Numbered from the stretch's first letter, positions 8,621 to 18,239 are shown. The stretch is DNA of 64,000 nucleotides from Spongiihabitans sp965261425 (GCA_965261425.1 OZ253452.1:806001-870000); one strand, 5' to 3'. Notes: a model not told the origin generated them from the letters alone. Numbers and translations are program-made.

Positions 8621-9370
8621 TTAAATCACCTTCGCTTCGTTTTTAAGTTTATCAACCAATTCTGCCGCACTTGCAACCATCACTCCGGCGTCCCGCGCCG
8701 GTGGTTCGGTTACTTGCAACACCTCAATACGATTGCTAATATCCACGCCCAATTGTTCCGGCGTTAGCACCTCAATTGGTTTCTTTTTCGCCTTCATAAT
8801 GTTTGGCAAGGAGGCATAGCGCGGTTCATTCAATCGCAAATCTGTGGTGACCACTGCCGGACAAGTAATTTGTAGATTTTCCAGACCGGCATCAATTTCT
8901 CGCGTAATCGCAAATCCGCTGTCGTTTTTTTCTATTTTTGAAATATAACTTCCCAAAGGACGTTGCATCATCGCCGCCAGCATTTGACCGGTTTGATTAT
9001 TGTCGTCATCAATGGATTGTTTGCCCAGAATAACCAACTCCGTCGATTCTTTCTCGGCGACCGCCTGAATTATTTTCGCAATTGCCAATGGCTCCAATGT
9101 TGCCTCGGTATGGATATGAACCCCTCGGTCGGCACCCATTGCCAGCCCAGAACGAATCGTCTCCTGACATTTTTCAGCACCTGCAGAAACCAGAATCACC
9201 TCTTCGGCATGACCGGCTTCTTTTAGACGCAACGCTTCTTCCACCGCAATCTCACAAAACGGATTCATTGCCATTTTGACATTCGCTGTTTCAACAGCCG
9301 TTTGGTCAGACTTAACCCTGACCCTGATGTTTGCGTCAATAACACGCTTTATGGGCACCAGTATTTTCAT
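8621..9370 (-). CDS. etfB: Electron transfer flavoprotein beta subunit
   Basis: A 249-residue partner of EtfA that binds AMP. The family's N-terminus MKILVPIKRVIDANIRVRVK is present, as are MNPFCEIAVEEALRLKE and the beta-subunit signature near residues 155-185 (EIDAGLENLQITCPAVVTTD). Its length is typical of the family (about 250). It is the first gene of the etfB-etfA operon; the start ATG at 9368-9370 is preceded by GAGGAGAATC on the coding strand, a good ribosome-binding site. Confidence 0.97.
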   Translation of the reverse strand: MKILVPIKRVIDANIRVRVKSDQTAVETANVKMAMNPFCEIAVEEALRLKEAGHAEEVILVSAGAEKCQETIRSGLAMGADRGVHIHTEATLEPLAIAKIIQAVAEKESTELVILGKQSIDDDNNQTGQMLAAMMQRPLGSYISKIEKNDSGFAITREIDAGLENLQITCPAVVTTDLRLNEPRYASLPNIMKAKKKPIEVLTPEQLGVDISNRIEVLQVTEPPARDAGVMVASAAELVDKLKNEAKVI

Positions 9371-9509
9371 TTCGTTGATTCTCCTCGCAAGAATATGGGT
9401 ATCAATTTGGCGCGAATTCTACTCTAATCTCTATCGGGTGAGTAGTAGATTATCGGTTATTCAAGTAAGTTTTTGGTAAGTTTTTGTATGGGCTTAACCA
9501 TGAAAAGAA

Positions 9510-9618
9510 CGAAACCTTTTCCTCAAGTACAATATGTGGTGGACCATACAGTACCTGTGCATGTCGCAAGCCATTGCAGTAGAATACGTCCTTGATTTTA
9601 TTCGGTAATAAGGTTTCG
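9510..9618. repeat. Long-range inverted repeat in the hisN leader
   Basis: CGAAACCTT at 9510-9518 and its exact complement AAGGTTTCG at 9610-9618 enclose about 90 bp just ahead of hisN. The second arm ends 6 bp before the hisN ATG and so could mask its ribosome-binding region if the RNA folds. The enclosed bases show no gene. Confidence 0.5.
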
Positions 9619-9623
9619 TATAT

Positions 9624-10412
9624 ATGACAGAGAATCAACCCACCCCATTCAGACCGTATGTGGAAACGGCTATTCGTGCTGCCGACCATGCTCGCAGTAT
9701 TACCCGAAAATGGTTTCGGACGAATATGAAGGTCGAGAGCAAGCCGGATAAAACACCGCTGACGATTGCCGACCAGCAAACGGAACAGGCGATAAAAGAA
9801 CTCATTCTTGATCGCCATCCGACACATGGCTTTTTTGGCGAGGAAAGCGGTCAGCAACTGAATAGTGATGAATGGCAATGGGTCATTGACCCGATTGACG
9901 GAACCAAGTGTTTCGCAACCGGCATGCCTACTTTTGGCACTTTGATTTCCTTGCTACACCGACAAGTGCCAGTGATTGGGATTATTGACCATCCGATTTT
10001 GGACGAAAGATGGCTCGGCATTCAAGGCTGCGAAACAACCCATAACGGCACTGTTTGTCGCACACGAAACACCGCTTCACTGGCTAACGCAACGGTTTAT
10101 ACGACCAGCGTGGACATGTTTAATGAAATCACTGGCAAGCAGGCGGATGCGCTAACTAAAAGTTGCCAATTCAGAGTGTTTGGTGGCGACAGTTATAGCT
10201 ACGGCTTGCTGTCATCGGGGTACAATGATCTAGTTTGTGAAGCAGATTTGAAACCGTATGATTATTTTGCCTTGATGCCAGTGATAATCGGTGCGGGTGG
10301 AACGATAACCGATTGGCAAGGCAAACCGCTGACTTTTGAATCGAATGGCGAAGTGCTGGCATCGGCAAATGCCACCCTGCATCAACACGCACTGGCAAAG
10401 CTAGATAATTGA
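9624..10412 (+). CDS. hisN: Histidinol-phosphatase, inositol-monophosphatase family
   Basis: A 262-residue Mg2+-dependent phosphatase. The metal-binding motifs of the family are complete: GEESG at residues 72-76, DPIDGT at 89-94, and a C-terminal AD(L)KPYDYFALMPVI segment that supplies the last Asp. The end of the protein (GGDSYSYGLLSSGYNDLVCE) fits the histidinol-phosphatase group of this family better than inositol monophosphatase proper. The expected reaction is L-histidinol phosphate to L-histidinol. No other his genes are nearby. It is 37 bp ahead of ettA on the same strand. Confidence 0.8.
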   Translation: MTENQPTPFRPYVETAIRAADHARSITRKWFRTNMKVESKPDKTPLTIADQQTEQAIKELILDRHPTHGFFGEESGQQLNSDEWQWVIDPIDGTKCFATGMPTFGTLISLLHRQVPVIGIIDHPILDERWLGIQGCETTHNGTVCRTRNTASLANATVYTTSVDMFNEITGKQADALTKSCQFRVFGGDSYSYGLLSSGYNDLVCEADLKPYDYFALMPVIIGAGGTITDWQGKPLTFESNGEVLASANATLHQHALAKLDN

Positions 10413-10447
10413 AAATTGATAACTGATAACTGATAACTGATAACTTC
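10409..10447. repeat. Tandem GATAACT repeats between hisN and ettA
   Basis: Four consecutive copies of (C)TGATAACT-type heptamers fill the gap between hisN and ettA, beginning inside the hisN stop region. Similar heptamer strings occur in other gaps of this window. Confidence 0.75.
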
Positions 10448-10449
10448 TA

Positions 10450-12108
10450 ATGGCTCAATATGTTTTTACAATGAATGGGGTGGGCAAAGTCGTGCCACCG
10501 AATCGGCAGATACTGAAAGATATTTATCTGAATTTTTTTCCGGGCGCAAAAATTGGTGTGCTTGGTTACAACGGCGCAGGAAAATCAACCTTGCTGAAAA
10601 TTATGGCAGGCATCGACACCGATATAATCGGCGAAGCGCGACCACAAACAGGTATTAAAATCGGCTATCTCGCACAGGAACCAGAATTAGACGAGTCTAA
10701 AGATGTGCGTGGCAATGTTGAACAAGGCATGGCTGATATTAAGCAGGCACAGCAACAACTCGATGCCGTGTATGCCGCTTATGCGGAAGCCGATGCTGAT
10801 TTTGACGCGCTCGCGACCCAACAGGCGCGGCTGGAAAATATCATTCAAGTGGCAGACGCGCATAACCTTGATCATAAATTTGAAATCGCCGCCGATGCGT
10901 TGCGGTTACCGCCTTGGGATGCGGATATTAAAACCCTTTCGGGTGGCGAAAAACGGCGGGTGGCATTATGCCGATTGCTATTATCCAATCCAGATATGTT
11001 GATTCTCGATGAACCGACCAACCACCTCGATGCCGAATCAGTTGCTTGGCTGGAACGATTCCTGCTTGAATTTGAAGGAACCGTAGTGGCAGTCACCCAT
11101 GACCGCTATTTTCTTGACAATGTTGCCGGCTGGATTCTCGAACTCGACCGTGGTGAGGGTATTCCTTGGGAGGGGAATTATTCTTCTTGGTTGGAACAAA
11201 AAGAAGCCCGTTTAGCGAAGCAACAAAAGTCCGAGCAGGCGCGTCTCAAAAGCATAAAGAATGAGCTGGAATGGGTGCACGCCAACCCCAAAGGTCGCCA
11301 TGCCAAAAGCAAGGCGCGTATCAAACGTTTCGAGGAAATTTGCTCAACCGATTATCAAAAACGTGCTGAAACCAACGAAATCTATATTCCACCGGGTCCT
11401 CGGCTCGGTGATTTAGTGATTGAAGCCAATAATATTACCAAATCGTTTGGTGAAAATATCTTGTATGAAAACTTGAGTTTCAGCCTGCCTAAAGGTGGCA
11501 TTGTCGGTATTATCGGTGCCAATGGCGCGGGCAAGACGACTCTGTTCCGCATGATGACCCAGCAGCAACAGCCGACAAGTGGGGAGTTTCGGGTTGGTGA
11601 TACGGTCAAGGTCGCCTACGTTGATCAATCACGCGATACGCTGGATGCCAATAAAACCGTTTTCGAGGAAATTTCCGATGGTCTGGATTTAATGCTGGTC
11701 AACGGCTATGAAATTCAATCGCGCCGCTATCTGGGGCGTTTTAATTTCAAAAGCACCGACCAGCAAAAAAAGGTTGGCACTTTATCCGGTGGCGAACGCA
11801 ATCGCGTCCATCTGGCAAAAGTCCTCTCCAGTGGTGGCAATTTGCTGCTTCTCGATGAACCGACCAATGATCTGGATGTAGAAACCTTGCGCGCATTGGA
11901 ACAAGCCATCTTGAATTTTCCCGGTTGTGTTGCGGTTATTTCGCATGACCGCTGGTTTCTGGATCGCATTGCGACCCACATCCTCGCATTTGAGGGCAAT
12001 GCTCAAGTTGTCTGGTTCGACGGCAATTACAGTGACTATGCCGCCGACTACAACCGCCGCCACGGCAATGCCAACCCGAAAAGGATGCGCTACAAGCGGT
12101 TGAAATAA
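10450..12108 (+). CDS. ettA: Energy-dependent translational throttle protein EttA (ABC-F ATPase)
   Basis: A 552-residue soluble ABC-F protein with two ATPase domains and no membrane segments. In E. coli EttA binds the ribosomal E site and gates entry into elongation according to ATP/ADP. Domain 1 has the Walker A motif GYNGAGKST (about residues 38-46), LSGGEKRRVALCRLLLSNPD and LILDEPTNHLDAES. The arm and linker follow (KNELEWVHANPKGRHAKSKA). Domain 2 has GANGAGKTT, LSGGERNRVHLAKVL and LLLDEPTNDLDVET. The length and the MRYKRLK C-terminus are those of EttA, not of Uup or YheS. Confidence 0.96.
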   Translation: MAQYVFTMNGVGKVVPPNRQILKDIYLNFFPGAKIGVLGYNGAGKSTLLKIMAGIDTDIIGEARPQTGIKIGYLAQEPELDESKDVRGNVEQGMADIKQAQQQLDAVYAAYAEADADFDALATQQARLENIIQVADAHNLDHKFEIAADALRLPPWDADIKTLSGGEKRRVALCRLLLSNPDMLILDEPTNHLDAESVAWLERFLLEFEGTVVAVTHDRYFLDNVAGWILELDRGEGIPWEGNYSSWLEQKEARLAKQQKSEQARLKSIKNELEWVHANPKGRHAKSKARIKRFEEICSTDYQKRAETNEIYIPPGPRLGDLVIEANNITKSFGENILYENLSFSLPKGGIVGIIGANGAGKTTLFRMMTQQQQPTSGEFRVGDTVKVAYVDQSRDTLDANKTVFEEISDGLDLMLVNGYEIQSRRYLGRFNFKSTDQQKKVGTLSGGERNRVHLAKVLSSGGNLLLLDEPTNDLDVETLRALEQAILNFPGCVAVISHDRWFLDRIATHILAFEGNAQVVWFDGNYSDYAADYNRRHGNANPKRMRYKRLK

Positions 12109-12127
12109 AAAGCAAAGTGGGCAGTTA

Positions 12128-12943
12128 TCAGGTATTAGACAAACGAATAAATTGATCGGTCGTTAAATTTTCGGCGCGTCTGGAAGAATCAACTTGAGCA
12201 GTTTCAAACTGCACCTTTGACACCTGTTTCTGTAACGAATTACGCAAGGTTTTTCGGCGTTGGGAGAAAGCGAGTTTGACAATTTCATTGAATCGGTTGC
12301 GGTCGTAAATCTGCTGCGAAACGGTAGCAGGGATGAGCCGAAGTACCGTTGACTCCACCTTTGGCGGTGGCTTAAAAGCCTGAGGCGACACATCAAACAG
12401 GCATTGACATTGCAACTCCAGCGAAGCCATGACCGACAACCGACCATAGGCTTTGCTACCCGGAACGGCACTTAATCTTTGTGCCACTTCTTTTTGCAAC
12501 ATGAACACCATATCATGAATATACCCGACCGATTTGAGCAGGTGGAACAGTAGTGGCGTGGATATGTTGTAAGGAATATTTCCTATCAGGCGAACTTTAT
12601 TGGGTTTCCTTGACACTGGATTGCCAGTCTGAACAGGTAACTCGTCGGGCAATTTATCAGGCAAGATGGACTCGATATTAAAATTCAGAATATCGCTTTC
12701 AATCACGGTGAGTCGGTCGGGGTCATATTTACGACCGAGTTTTGCCACCAAATCACGATCAAATTCGACCGCAGTAAGATGTTGGACGCGCTCCAGCAAT
12801 CGCTCGGTGAGTGCGCCTGTGCCCGGACCGATCTCAAGGATAATCTGGTCATCTTTTGGCGCGAAAGCATCGACAATTTTATCTAATACATCTTTGTCTT
12901 TTAAGAAATACTGACCGAAGCGTTTCCTTGCCATGCTATTCAA
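12128..12943 (-). CDS. rsmA: 16S rRNA (adenine1518/1519-N6)-dimethyltransferase
   Basis: A 271-residue SAM-dependent methyltransferase (KsgA) that dimethylates two adjacent adenines in the 3' hairpin of 16S rRNA during 30S maturation. The family start FGQYFLKD, the SAM loop LEIGPGTGALTERLLER (about residues 37-53), and the catalytic NIPYNIS motif are present, followed by the helical C-terminal domain with FSQRRKTLRNSL. It could start at either of two close Met codons (12943 or 12934; MARKRFGQ is the more family-like). It lies 12 bp after pdxA, in the pdxA-ksgA order usual in gammaproteobacteria. Confidence 0.96.
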   Translation of the reverse strand: MNSMARKRFGQYFLKDKDVLDKIVDAFAPKDDQIILEIGPGTGALTERLLERVQHLTAVEFDRDLVAKLGRKYDPDRLTVIESDILNFNIESILPDKLPDELPVQTGNPVSRKPNKVRLIGNIPYNISTPLLFHLLKSVGYIHDMVFMLQKEVAQRLSAVPGSKAYGRLSVMASLELQCQCLFDVSPQAFKPPPKVESTVLRLIPATVSQQIYDRNRFNEIVKLAFSQRRKTLRNSLQKQVSKVQFETAQVDSSRRAENLTTDQFIRLSNT

Positions 12944-12955
12944 AACCTGACCTGC

Positions 12956-13957
12956 TCACTTCGACCCACCACGCGCAAACTCGATAGCCAAATTGATTGC
13001 GGCAATCAAACTGGATGCCGTTGCCATGCCACTACCCGCCAAATCCAATGCCGTACCGTGGTCAACTGAGGTGCGTATAATCGGCAGCCCTAGGGTAATA
13101 TTGACTACTTCCCCAAACCCGCTGTGTTTAATAACCGGCAACCCTTGATCGTGATACATCGCTAAAACGCCGTCAAGCTGGCTCAATTGCGCGGTGGTAA
13201 ATGCGCTGTCGGCGGGTAGCGGACCGACCAATTCCAGCCCCTGCTCACGCATTTCGGCAATAGCCGGCGCGATAATCTCAATTTCTTCTTTGCCGAGATG
13301 ACCGCCCTCCCCAGCATGAGGATTGAGTCCGCATACGCCGATTTTGGGGGCAGGAATTCTATAAAGATGACACAAGCCACTTGCCATCACCGCAACAACA
13401 GATTTAATGCGGCTGACGGTAATCTGTTCGGCAACCTTTGTTAAGGGCAAATGAGTGGTAACCAAACAAACACGAATCGTATCGTTGGCGAGCATCATCA
13501 CCGGTTGCTCGGTGGCAGTACGCTCGGCAATCCATTCGGTATGACCAGAAAATGCGATGCCAGCATCATTGATGACTCCTTTATGCACTGGTGCCGTCAC
13601 CATGCCATCAAATCCTCCCGACAGGCACAATTCCACCGCCGTATCAATACATCGGGTTACATAATGACTGTTTTGTGGATTCAGTTTCCCCACAACAACC
13701 GAGTCGGAAGTTGCCACATGAATGAGCCGAATTCGCCCTGCCCTACCCGTCTGGCTACCCGCATCACTATCTGAATCCGCGTCTGCATCATAGTCGCAAA
13801 TATCCACATCAATACCAAGCAATTCGGCACGTTCTCCGAGCACATCAGCATCACCCACCACCACCAAAGTAGCGTCAAACTGGTGACAGGCTGCTTTAAT
13901 CACAATATCCGGACCAATCCCTGCCGGTTCACCACTACAAATTAAGATTTTATCCAC
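12956..13957 (-). CDS. pdxA: 4-hydroxythreonine-4-phosphate dehydrogenase
   Basis: A 333-residue NAD(P)-dependent, metal-requiring dehydrogenase of pyridoxal 5'-phosphate synthesis (DXP-dependent route). The N-terminus ICSGEPAGIGPDIVIKAA is diagnostic. Metal and substrate residues are seen in FSGHTEW, LNPHAGEGGHLGKEE and LAMYHDQGLPVIKHSGFG. A short acidic insertion (DYDADADSDSDAGSQTG, near residue 60) is unusual and looks like local repeat expansion. It is the first gene of a pdxA-rsmA operon. Confidence 0.96.
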   Translation of the reverse strand: MDKILICSGEPAGIGPDIVIKAACHQFDATLVVVGDADVLGERAELLGIDVDICDYDADADSDSDAGSQTGRAGRIRLIHVATSDSVVVGKLNPQNSHYVTRCIDTAVELCLSGGFDGMVTAPVHKGVINDAGIAFSGHTEWIAERTATEQPVMMLANDTIRVCLVTTHLPLTKVAEQITVSRIKSVVAVMASGLCHLYRIPAPKIGVCGLNPHAGEGGHLGKEEIEIIAPAIAEMREQGLELVGPLPADSAFTTAQLSQLDGVLAMYHDQGLPVIKHSGFGEVVNITLGLPIIRTSVDHGTALDLAGSGMATASSLIAAINLAIEFARGGSK

Positions 13958-13986
13958 TTAAAATAATTGAAAATTGAAAATTATAT

Positions 13987-14071
13987 GCGGAAAACCCTTG
14001 CGAGTTTGGCTGTTTTACTGGATTCCTGCTCCTGCGTTATCCACACTTCCGACAATAATGCAAAGGTCTAA
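13987..14071. repeat. MITE-like dispersed repeat, partial copy 4
   Basis: Contains GGAAAACCCTTGCGAGTTTG and GATTCCTGCTCCTGCG, then ends with AATAATGCAAAGGTCT, the string that flanks other copies. The inverted ends are missing. It lies upstream of pdxA. Confidence 0.7.
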
Positions 14072-14098
14072 ACAAAACCCATGATAAAAAAGGGAGGG

Positions 14099-14434
14099 CT
14101 AATATTCATTCTCAATTCTCAACTCTCCATTCTCAATTCTCCTCCAGCCAAATTGTTCAAAACTAATCCGTCCGTTTGAGTCGAATAAAATACCTTCGTC
14201 AATCAGTTTTTGTCTTTGCCGTTGATCGCCGTTGCCTTGTTTGCGTGTGCTGACCTGCCCTTTACTGTTGATGACCCGATGCCATGGAATAGCTTGATTA
14301 TCGGGGGACGCTGCCATGGCATAGCCAACCTGTCTTGCGCTGCAATTCACCATGCGGGCGATGCGCCCATAACTGGTTACCGTGCCAATCGGGACGCGCT
14401 TAACAATATCGTAAATATCTTGATAGCGACTCAA
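14099..14434 (-). CDS. Alkyltransferase-like protein (MGMT DNA-binding domain, Trp in place of active Cys)
   Basis: A 111-residue protein with the winged-helix DNA-binding domain of O6-alkylguanine-DNA alkyltransferases. The usual PCHR active site is PWHR here (residues 50-53), so it cannot accept alkyl groups. Such ATL proteins (E. coli YbaZ is one) bind alkylated guanine and direct it to nucleotide excision repair. The arginine-finger region SARQVGYAM and the VPIGTVTSYGRIA helix are present. The family-like part ends at EQFGW (near residue 96); the last residues, RRIENGELRIENEY, are translated from a tandem intergenic repeat. Confidence 0.88.
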   Translation of the reverse strand: MSRYQDIYDIVKRVPIGTVTSYGRIARMVNCSARQVGYAMAASPDNQAIPWHRVINSKGQVSTRKQGNGDQRQRQKLIDEGILFDSNGRISFEQFGWRRIENGELRIENEY

Positions 14435-14455
14435 GGGAACCTCAATCGTGGATGC

Positions 14456-16282
14456 TCACTCAACGGTAACCGACTTGGCTAAATTTCTTGGCTTATCAAC
14501 ATCAGTGCCTTTGATTAGGGCGACATGGTATGCCAGCAGTTGGAGTGGAATGGTGTAAATGATTGGTGCGATGGAACTGTCCACTGGCGCGACATTGATT
14601 ACCTGCAAATTTTCCTGATTGGACATTTTGGCATGGGGGTCGGCAAAAACAATCAGTTTGCCGCCTCGCGCTCGCACTTCTTCGATATTGCCTTTTAATT
14701 TTTTGAGCAAGCGGTCATTCGGTGCCACTGAAATGACCGGCATTTCATTGTCAACCAACGCTAACGGACCGTGCTTGAGTTCTCCGGCGGGATAGGCTTC
14801 GGCATGGATATAGGAAACCTCCTTGAGCTTTAACGCCCCTTCCAACGCAATCGGATAATGCGCTCCGCGCCCAAGGAACAGCGCGTGTTGTTTGTCGGCA
14901 AACTGCATGGCGACTTGTTGAATGATTGGCTCCAGCGTCATCGCTTGAGTCACTTTGGATGGCAATTCGCGTAGCTCAGCAATCAATCGCGCTTCATCGA
15001 CTTCGGTCATGGCAAATCGCCGACCCAGAGCAATGACCAGCAACCGCAAGGCAACTAACTGCGTGGTAAATGCTTTGGTTGATGCGACCCCGATTTCTGC
15101 GCCGGCATGGGTCATCAACACCAACTCAGATTCGCGTACCAACGAGCTTTCAGGCGTGTTACAGATAGCCAAACAATGTGCATATCCGGCTTCTTTGGTC
15201 GCCGTCAGTGCTGACAGGGTGTCTCTGGTTTCGCCCGACTGCGACAGCGTTACCACCAAACAACCGTCTGGCACGACATGGACGCGGGAATGAAATTCGC
15301 TGCCTATTTCTACCTGACAGGGTACACCAAACTCTTCAAACCAATGTCGGGCGACCATGCCAGCATGATAACTGGTTCCGCAGGCAATAATCTGCACCGC
15401 TTGGATATGGTCAAAAATTTCGCTCGATTTGACCCCAAAACACGCCTCCAACAATCGGCTTCCGGCAATCCGCCCTTCTAATGTGTTGGCAATGGCAACA
15501 CTTTGTTGATGGATTTCTTTGAGCATGTAATGGCGATAATCGCCTAATTCGGTCGCCTCGGCGGATAAATTACTGCGCTTTTGTTGCCGATGTTGCGAGC
15601 GACCTGCTTGGTCCATGATGTGAATGTCGCCGCCGTTAATATCAACGATGTCGCCATTTTCCAAAATGAAAAAATCGCGGGTTAGCTCAATTAACGCCGA
15701 CATATCTGAAGCAATAAACGCCTCGCCATCACCAATCCCCACAACCAGTGGGGAACCACGCCGTGCCGCGACCAGCCGATTCGGTTCATCGGCACTGACC
15801 ACCCCGATAGCGTATGCGCCCTCCAACACAACCAGCGTTGCCTTGACCGCTTCGAGCAAATCCAGCCCATTTTGAATATGCTGCTGAATTTCATTGACAA
15901 TCACTTCGGTATCGGTCTCAGAAGTAAATACAAACCCTTTTGCTTGCTGTGCGGTTCGCAACGCTTCGTGGTTTTCAATAATGCCGTTACACACCAACGC
16001 AAGATTGCCACTCATCTGCGGATGGGCATTATTTTCGGTCGGTGCGCCATGCGTTGCCCAGCGGGTGTGGGCAATACCGATAGTTCCCCGCATTGTGCCG
16101 GACGATAACGCCTTTTCAAGTTCAGCAATTTTGCCCACACTACGGGTGCGCGAAATTTTATGACTGCTGTCAATCAGCGCAATCCCAGCCGAATCATAGC
16201 CACGATATTCAAGCCGCTTTAGACCATTCAGCAAAACCGGTAACACATCTGCTTTAGCAACCGCACCAACAATTCCACACAT
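14456..16282 (-). CDS. glmS: Glutamine--fructose-6-phosphate aminotransferase (isomerizing)
   Basis: Makes glucosamine-6-phosphate from fructose-6-phosphate and glutamine, the first step toward UDP-GlcNAc for peptidoglycan and LPS. The N-terminal Ntn glutaminase domain starts MCGIVGAV; Cys must become residue 1 after Met removal, so the second of two adjacent ATGs (16280-16282) is chosen over the one at 16285. RWATHGAP and GNLALVCNGIIENHE follow, and two SIS sugar-isomerase domains contain SQSGETRDTLSAL and a C-terminal KPRNLAKSVTVE end. It lies directly downstream of glmU in an operon; the 14-17 bp gap includes short AATTATC repeats. Confidence 0.97.
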   Translation of the reverse strand: MCGIVGAVAKADVLPVLLNGLKRLEYRGYDSAGIALIDSSHKISRTRSVGKIAELEKALSSGTMRGTIGIAHTRWATHGAPTENNAHPQMSGNLALVCNGIIENHEALRTAQQAKGFVFTSETDTEVIVNEIQQHIQNGLDLLEAVKATLVVLEGAYAIGVVSADEPNRLVAARRGSPLVVGIGDGEAFIASDMSALIELTRDFFILENGDIVDINGGDIHIMDQAGRSQHRQQKRSNLSAEATELGDYRHYMLKEIHQQSVAIANTLEGRIAGSRLLEACFGVKSSEIFDHIQAVQIIACGTSYHAGMVARHWFEEFGVPCQVEIGSEFHSRVHVVPDGCLVVTLSQSGETRDTLSALTATKEAGYAHCLAICNTPESSLVRESELVLMTHAGAEIGVASTKAFTTQLVALRLLVIALGRRFAMTEVDEARLIAELRELPSKVTQAMTLEPIIQQVAMQFADKQHALFLGRGAHYPIALEGALKLKEVSYIHAEAYPAGELKHGPLALVDNEMPVISVAPNDRLLKKLKGNIEEVRARGGKLIVFADPHAKMSNQENLQVINVAPVDSSIAPIIYTIPLQLLAYHVALIKGTDVDKPRNLAKSVTVE

Positions 16283-16299
16283 CATTTAATTATCAATTA

Positions 16300-17691
16300 T
16301 CAATTCTTCACCGGTTTCTTCCAGTTGTCGATAATGGTTTGTCGCGTACGACTGACGGCAAGGGTATTTTTTCGAACACTGCGAGTAATGGTCGAACCTG
16401 CCCCGACTGTGGCACCATCACCAATCTGTAGCGGGGCAATCAGCTGGCTATCTGAGCCGATAAACACATCATTGCCGATGATGGTCTGATGTTTATTGGC
16501 ACCATCATAATTACAGGTAATCACGCCCGCACCGATATTGACCTGCTTGCCAATCTTGCTGTCGCCCACATAACTCAAATGATTGACTTTGGATTGATTG
16601 CCGATGTTGCTTTTTTTAATCTCGACAAAATTACCAATCCGCACCTCATCACCCAATACCGTTTCGGGTCGAATTCTGGCAAAAGGGCCAATATTGCACT
16701 GCTTGCCAATGATGGCGTTGTCGATCACGCTATTGGCTTCAATCACACTGTAATCCCCGATAACCGTATTACGAATCAAACTATTCGCACCAAGCCGAAC
16801 ATGATTGCCAATTTGAACATCGCCTTCCAATATGACATTAATATCGACCACACAATCATACCCGAATTGACACCCGCCACGCACATCAAACCGATTCGGG
16901 TCAAGCAGTGTTACGCCGTTTTCCATCAAGCGGTCGGCGACCCTACTCTGGAAAACGCGCTCCAGTTTTGCAAGATCGGCCTTATTGTTTACCCCAGAAA
17001 CTTCAGCAACACAGTCGCCGGTGATGCCAACCACATCAACATCATCTGCAACCGCACACCCAATCACATCGGTCAGATAGTATTCGTTTTGCGCGTTCTT
17101 ACAACCAATTCGTGGCAACCACTTGGCAAGATAATCGGCTTTCACGCCGAAGCAATTGGTATTGATTTCGGTGATTTTCTTTTGCCGATTGCTGGCATCT
17201 TTTTGCTCAACAATGCCGACAATATTCCCCTGACCATTGCGGATAATCCGCCCCAACCCAGTTGGATTGATTAAATTAGCAGTCAACAAATTGAGATGAC
17301 TACCCGCTTTGGCAACCCGTTTCAAAGTAGCAAGGGAAATGAGTGGCACATCACCATTGAGGATTAACACAGTTGAATCCTGACTCACATCCGGCATGGC
17401 TTGCAACACCGCGTGTCCAGTGCCACGCTGTGCCGATTGCTTGACCCAATTGAGGGTTATATTTTTGCGTTTTAGCTGCTCGTATAACGCAGCATCTTGT
17501 TCGATAGTTGCCATCACCCGCTCCTTTGCATGACCGACAATGACGTGGATTCGATATGGCTGTAAATCGCTGGCTGTTGCCAATAAGTGCTGAAGCATCG
17601 GTTTACCGCCAATGGGATGCAACACTTTTGGCAAATCGGAGTGCATACGCCTGCCTTCACCAGCGGCAAGAATAACGATTTCAACTGCCAT
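16300..17691 (-). CDS. glmU: Bifunctional UDP-GlcNAc pyrophosphorylase / GlcN-1-P acetyltransferase
   Basis: A 463-residue enzyme that acetylates glucosamine-1-phosphate and then couples it to UTP. The N-terminal nucleotidyltransferase domain has LAAGEGRRMHSDLPKVLHPI (residues 8-27) and LNGDVPLIS. From about residue 250 the left-handed beta-helix of hexapeptide repeats begins, with IGPFARIRPETVLG and the acetyl-CoA site near VNIGAGVITCNYDGANKHQT. Its length is typical (E. coli 456). With glmS next to it, this forms the glmUS operon. Confidence 0.97.
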   Translation of the reverse strand: MAVEIVILAAGEGRRMHSDLPKVLHPIGGKPMLQHLLATASDLQPYRIHVIVGHAKERVMATIEQDAALYEQLKRKNITLNWVKQSAQRGTGHAVLQAMPDVSQDSTVLILNGDVPLISLATLKRVAKAGSHLNLLTANLINPTGLGRIIRNGQGNIVGIVEQKDASNRQKKITEINTNCFGVKADYLAKWLPRIGCKNAQNEYYLTDVIGCAVADDVDVVGITGDCVAEVSGVNNKADLAKLERVFQSRVADRLMENGVTLLDPNRFDVRGGCQFGYDCVVDINVILEGDVQIGNHVRLGANSLIRNTVIGDYSVIEANSVIDNAIIGKQCNIGPFARIRPETVLGDEVRIGNFVEIKKSNIGNQSKVNHLSYVGDSKIGKQVNIGAGVITCNYDGANKHQTIIGNDVFIGSDSQLIAPLQIGDGATVGAGSTITRSVRKNTLAVSRTRQTIIDNWKKPVKN

Positions 17692-18239
17692 CGTTCATCT
17701 GCAACGAAGAGTCTCGAAATAGTGGTTGGGGCATATTGAGCATATTATATATTTTACATGGATAGTCAGGATAGACAAGATAAAAACCCCAATCCGCACA
17801 TAGAAAGCACTAAAAGGTAAGAAGGCTTGGCAGTATACTGGTTATCACCAAACACAACCATCATCCAACGGACATGCATCCAAGGGCAAATAGAGCTTGA
17901 TATGGACCCACAATACAACGGTACAGGAATCTACTCACAAGGCATCTTATCGCGCCATTGCGACCAATCAGGATGCTTGGAGCGACAGCCGTATTGTCCA
18001 TTGGTACAACCAGCGTGGCGAAGACAGTGAGAAGCGCATCAAGAAACTGAAACTCGATTTTGGCGCGGCTGAAGTCGCACTTCCGACCATTATATAAAGG
18101 TCTCATAATAGTTCGGAAAAACCCTGTCTATCCGTGTCAATGTCTTATTATTCTGTTGCGATTTCGGTAAACCACTGAATTATCACCTAACTTTATGTTG
18201 TAAAATAGTTTCTTTTTATACAAATAAAGGTGTTACACT
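17692..18239. other. Intergenic region with transposase scrap and repeat pieces
   Basis: No intact gene is seen between glmU and the cold-shock leader. The stretch contains a copy of the CATGGATAG...AGGATAGACAAGAT string (17757-17785), found also around 29.6 and 32.3 kb, an IS1380-like remnant (17930-18097), and the string AAAGGTCTC at 18098-18106 that accompanies the MITE-like repeats. Confidence 0.6.
17930..18097 (+). pseudogene. Transposase C-terminal scrap, IS1380-like
   Basis: An open frame reads HKASYRAIATNQDAW, then IVHWYNQRGEDSEKRIKKLK and LDFGAAEVALP. The pattern YRxIATN...WYNQRGxxExRIKELKxDFG is typical of IS1380-family transposases near the C-terminal third. No start or N-terminal part exists, and the reading stops soon after at TAA. 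It is a decayed remnant. Confidence 0.6.

Noticed and set aside
16489..17274. A 261-codon open frame on the plus strand across glmU
   Set aside because: It is antisense to the conserved hexapeptide-repeat and nucleotidyltransferase coding of glmU, and its translation has no family likeness.
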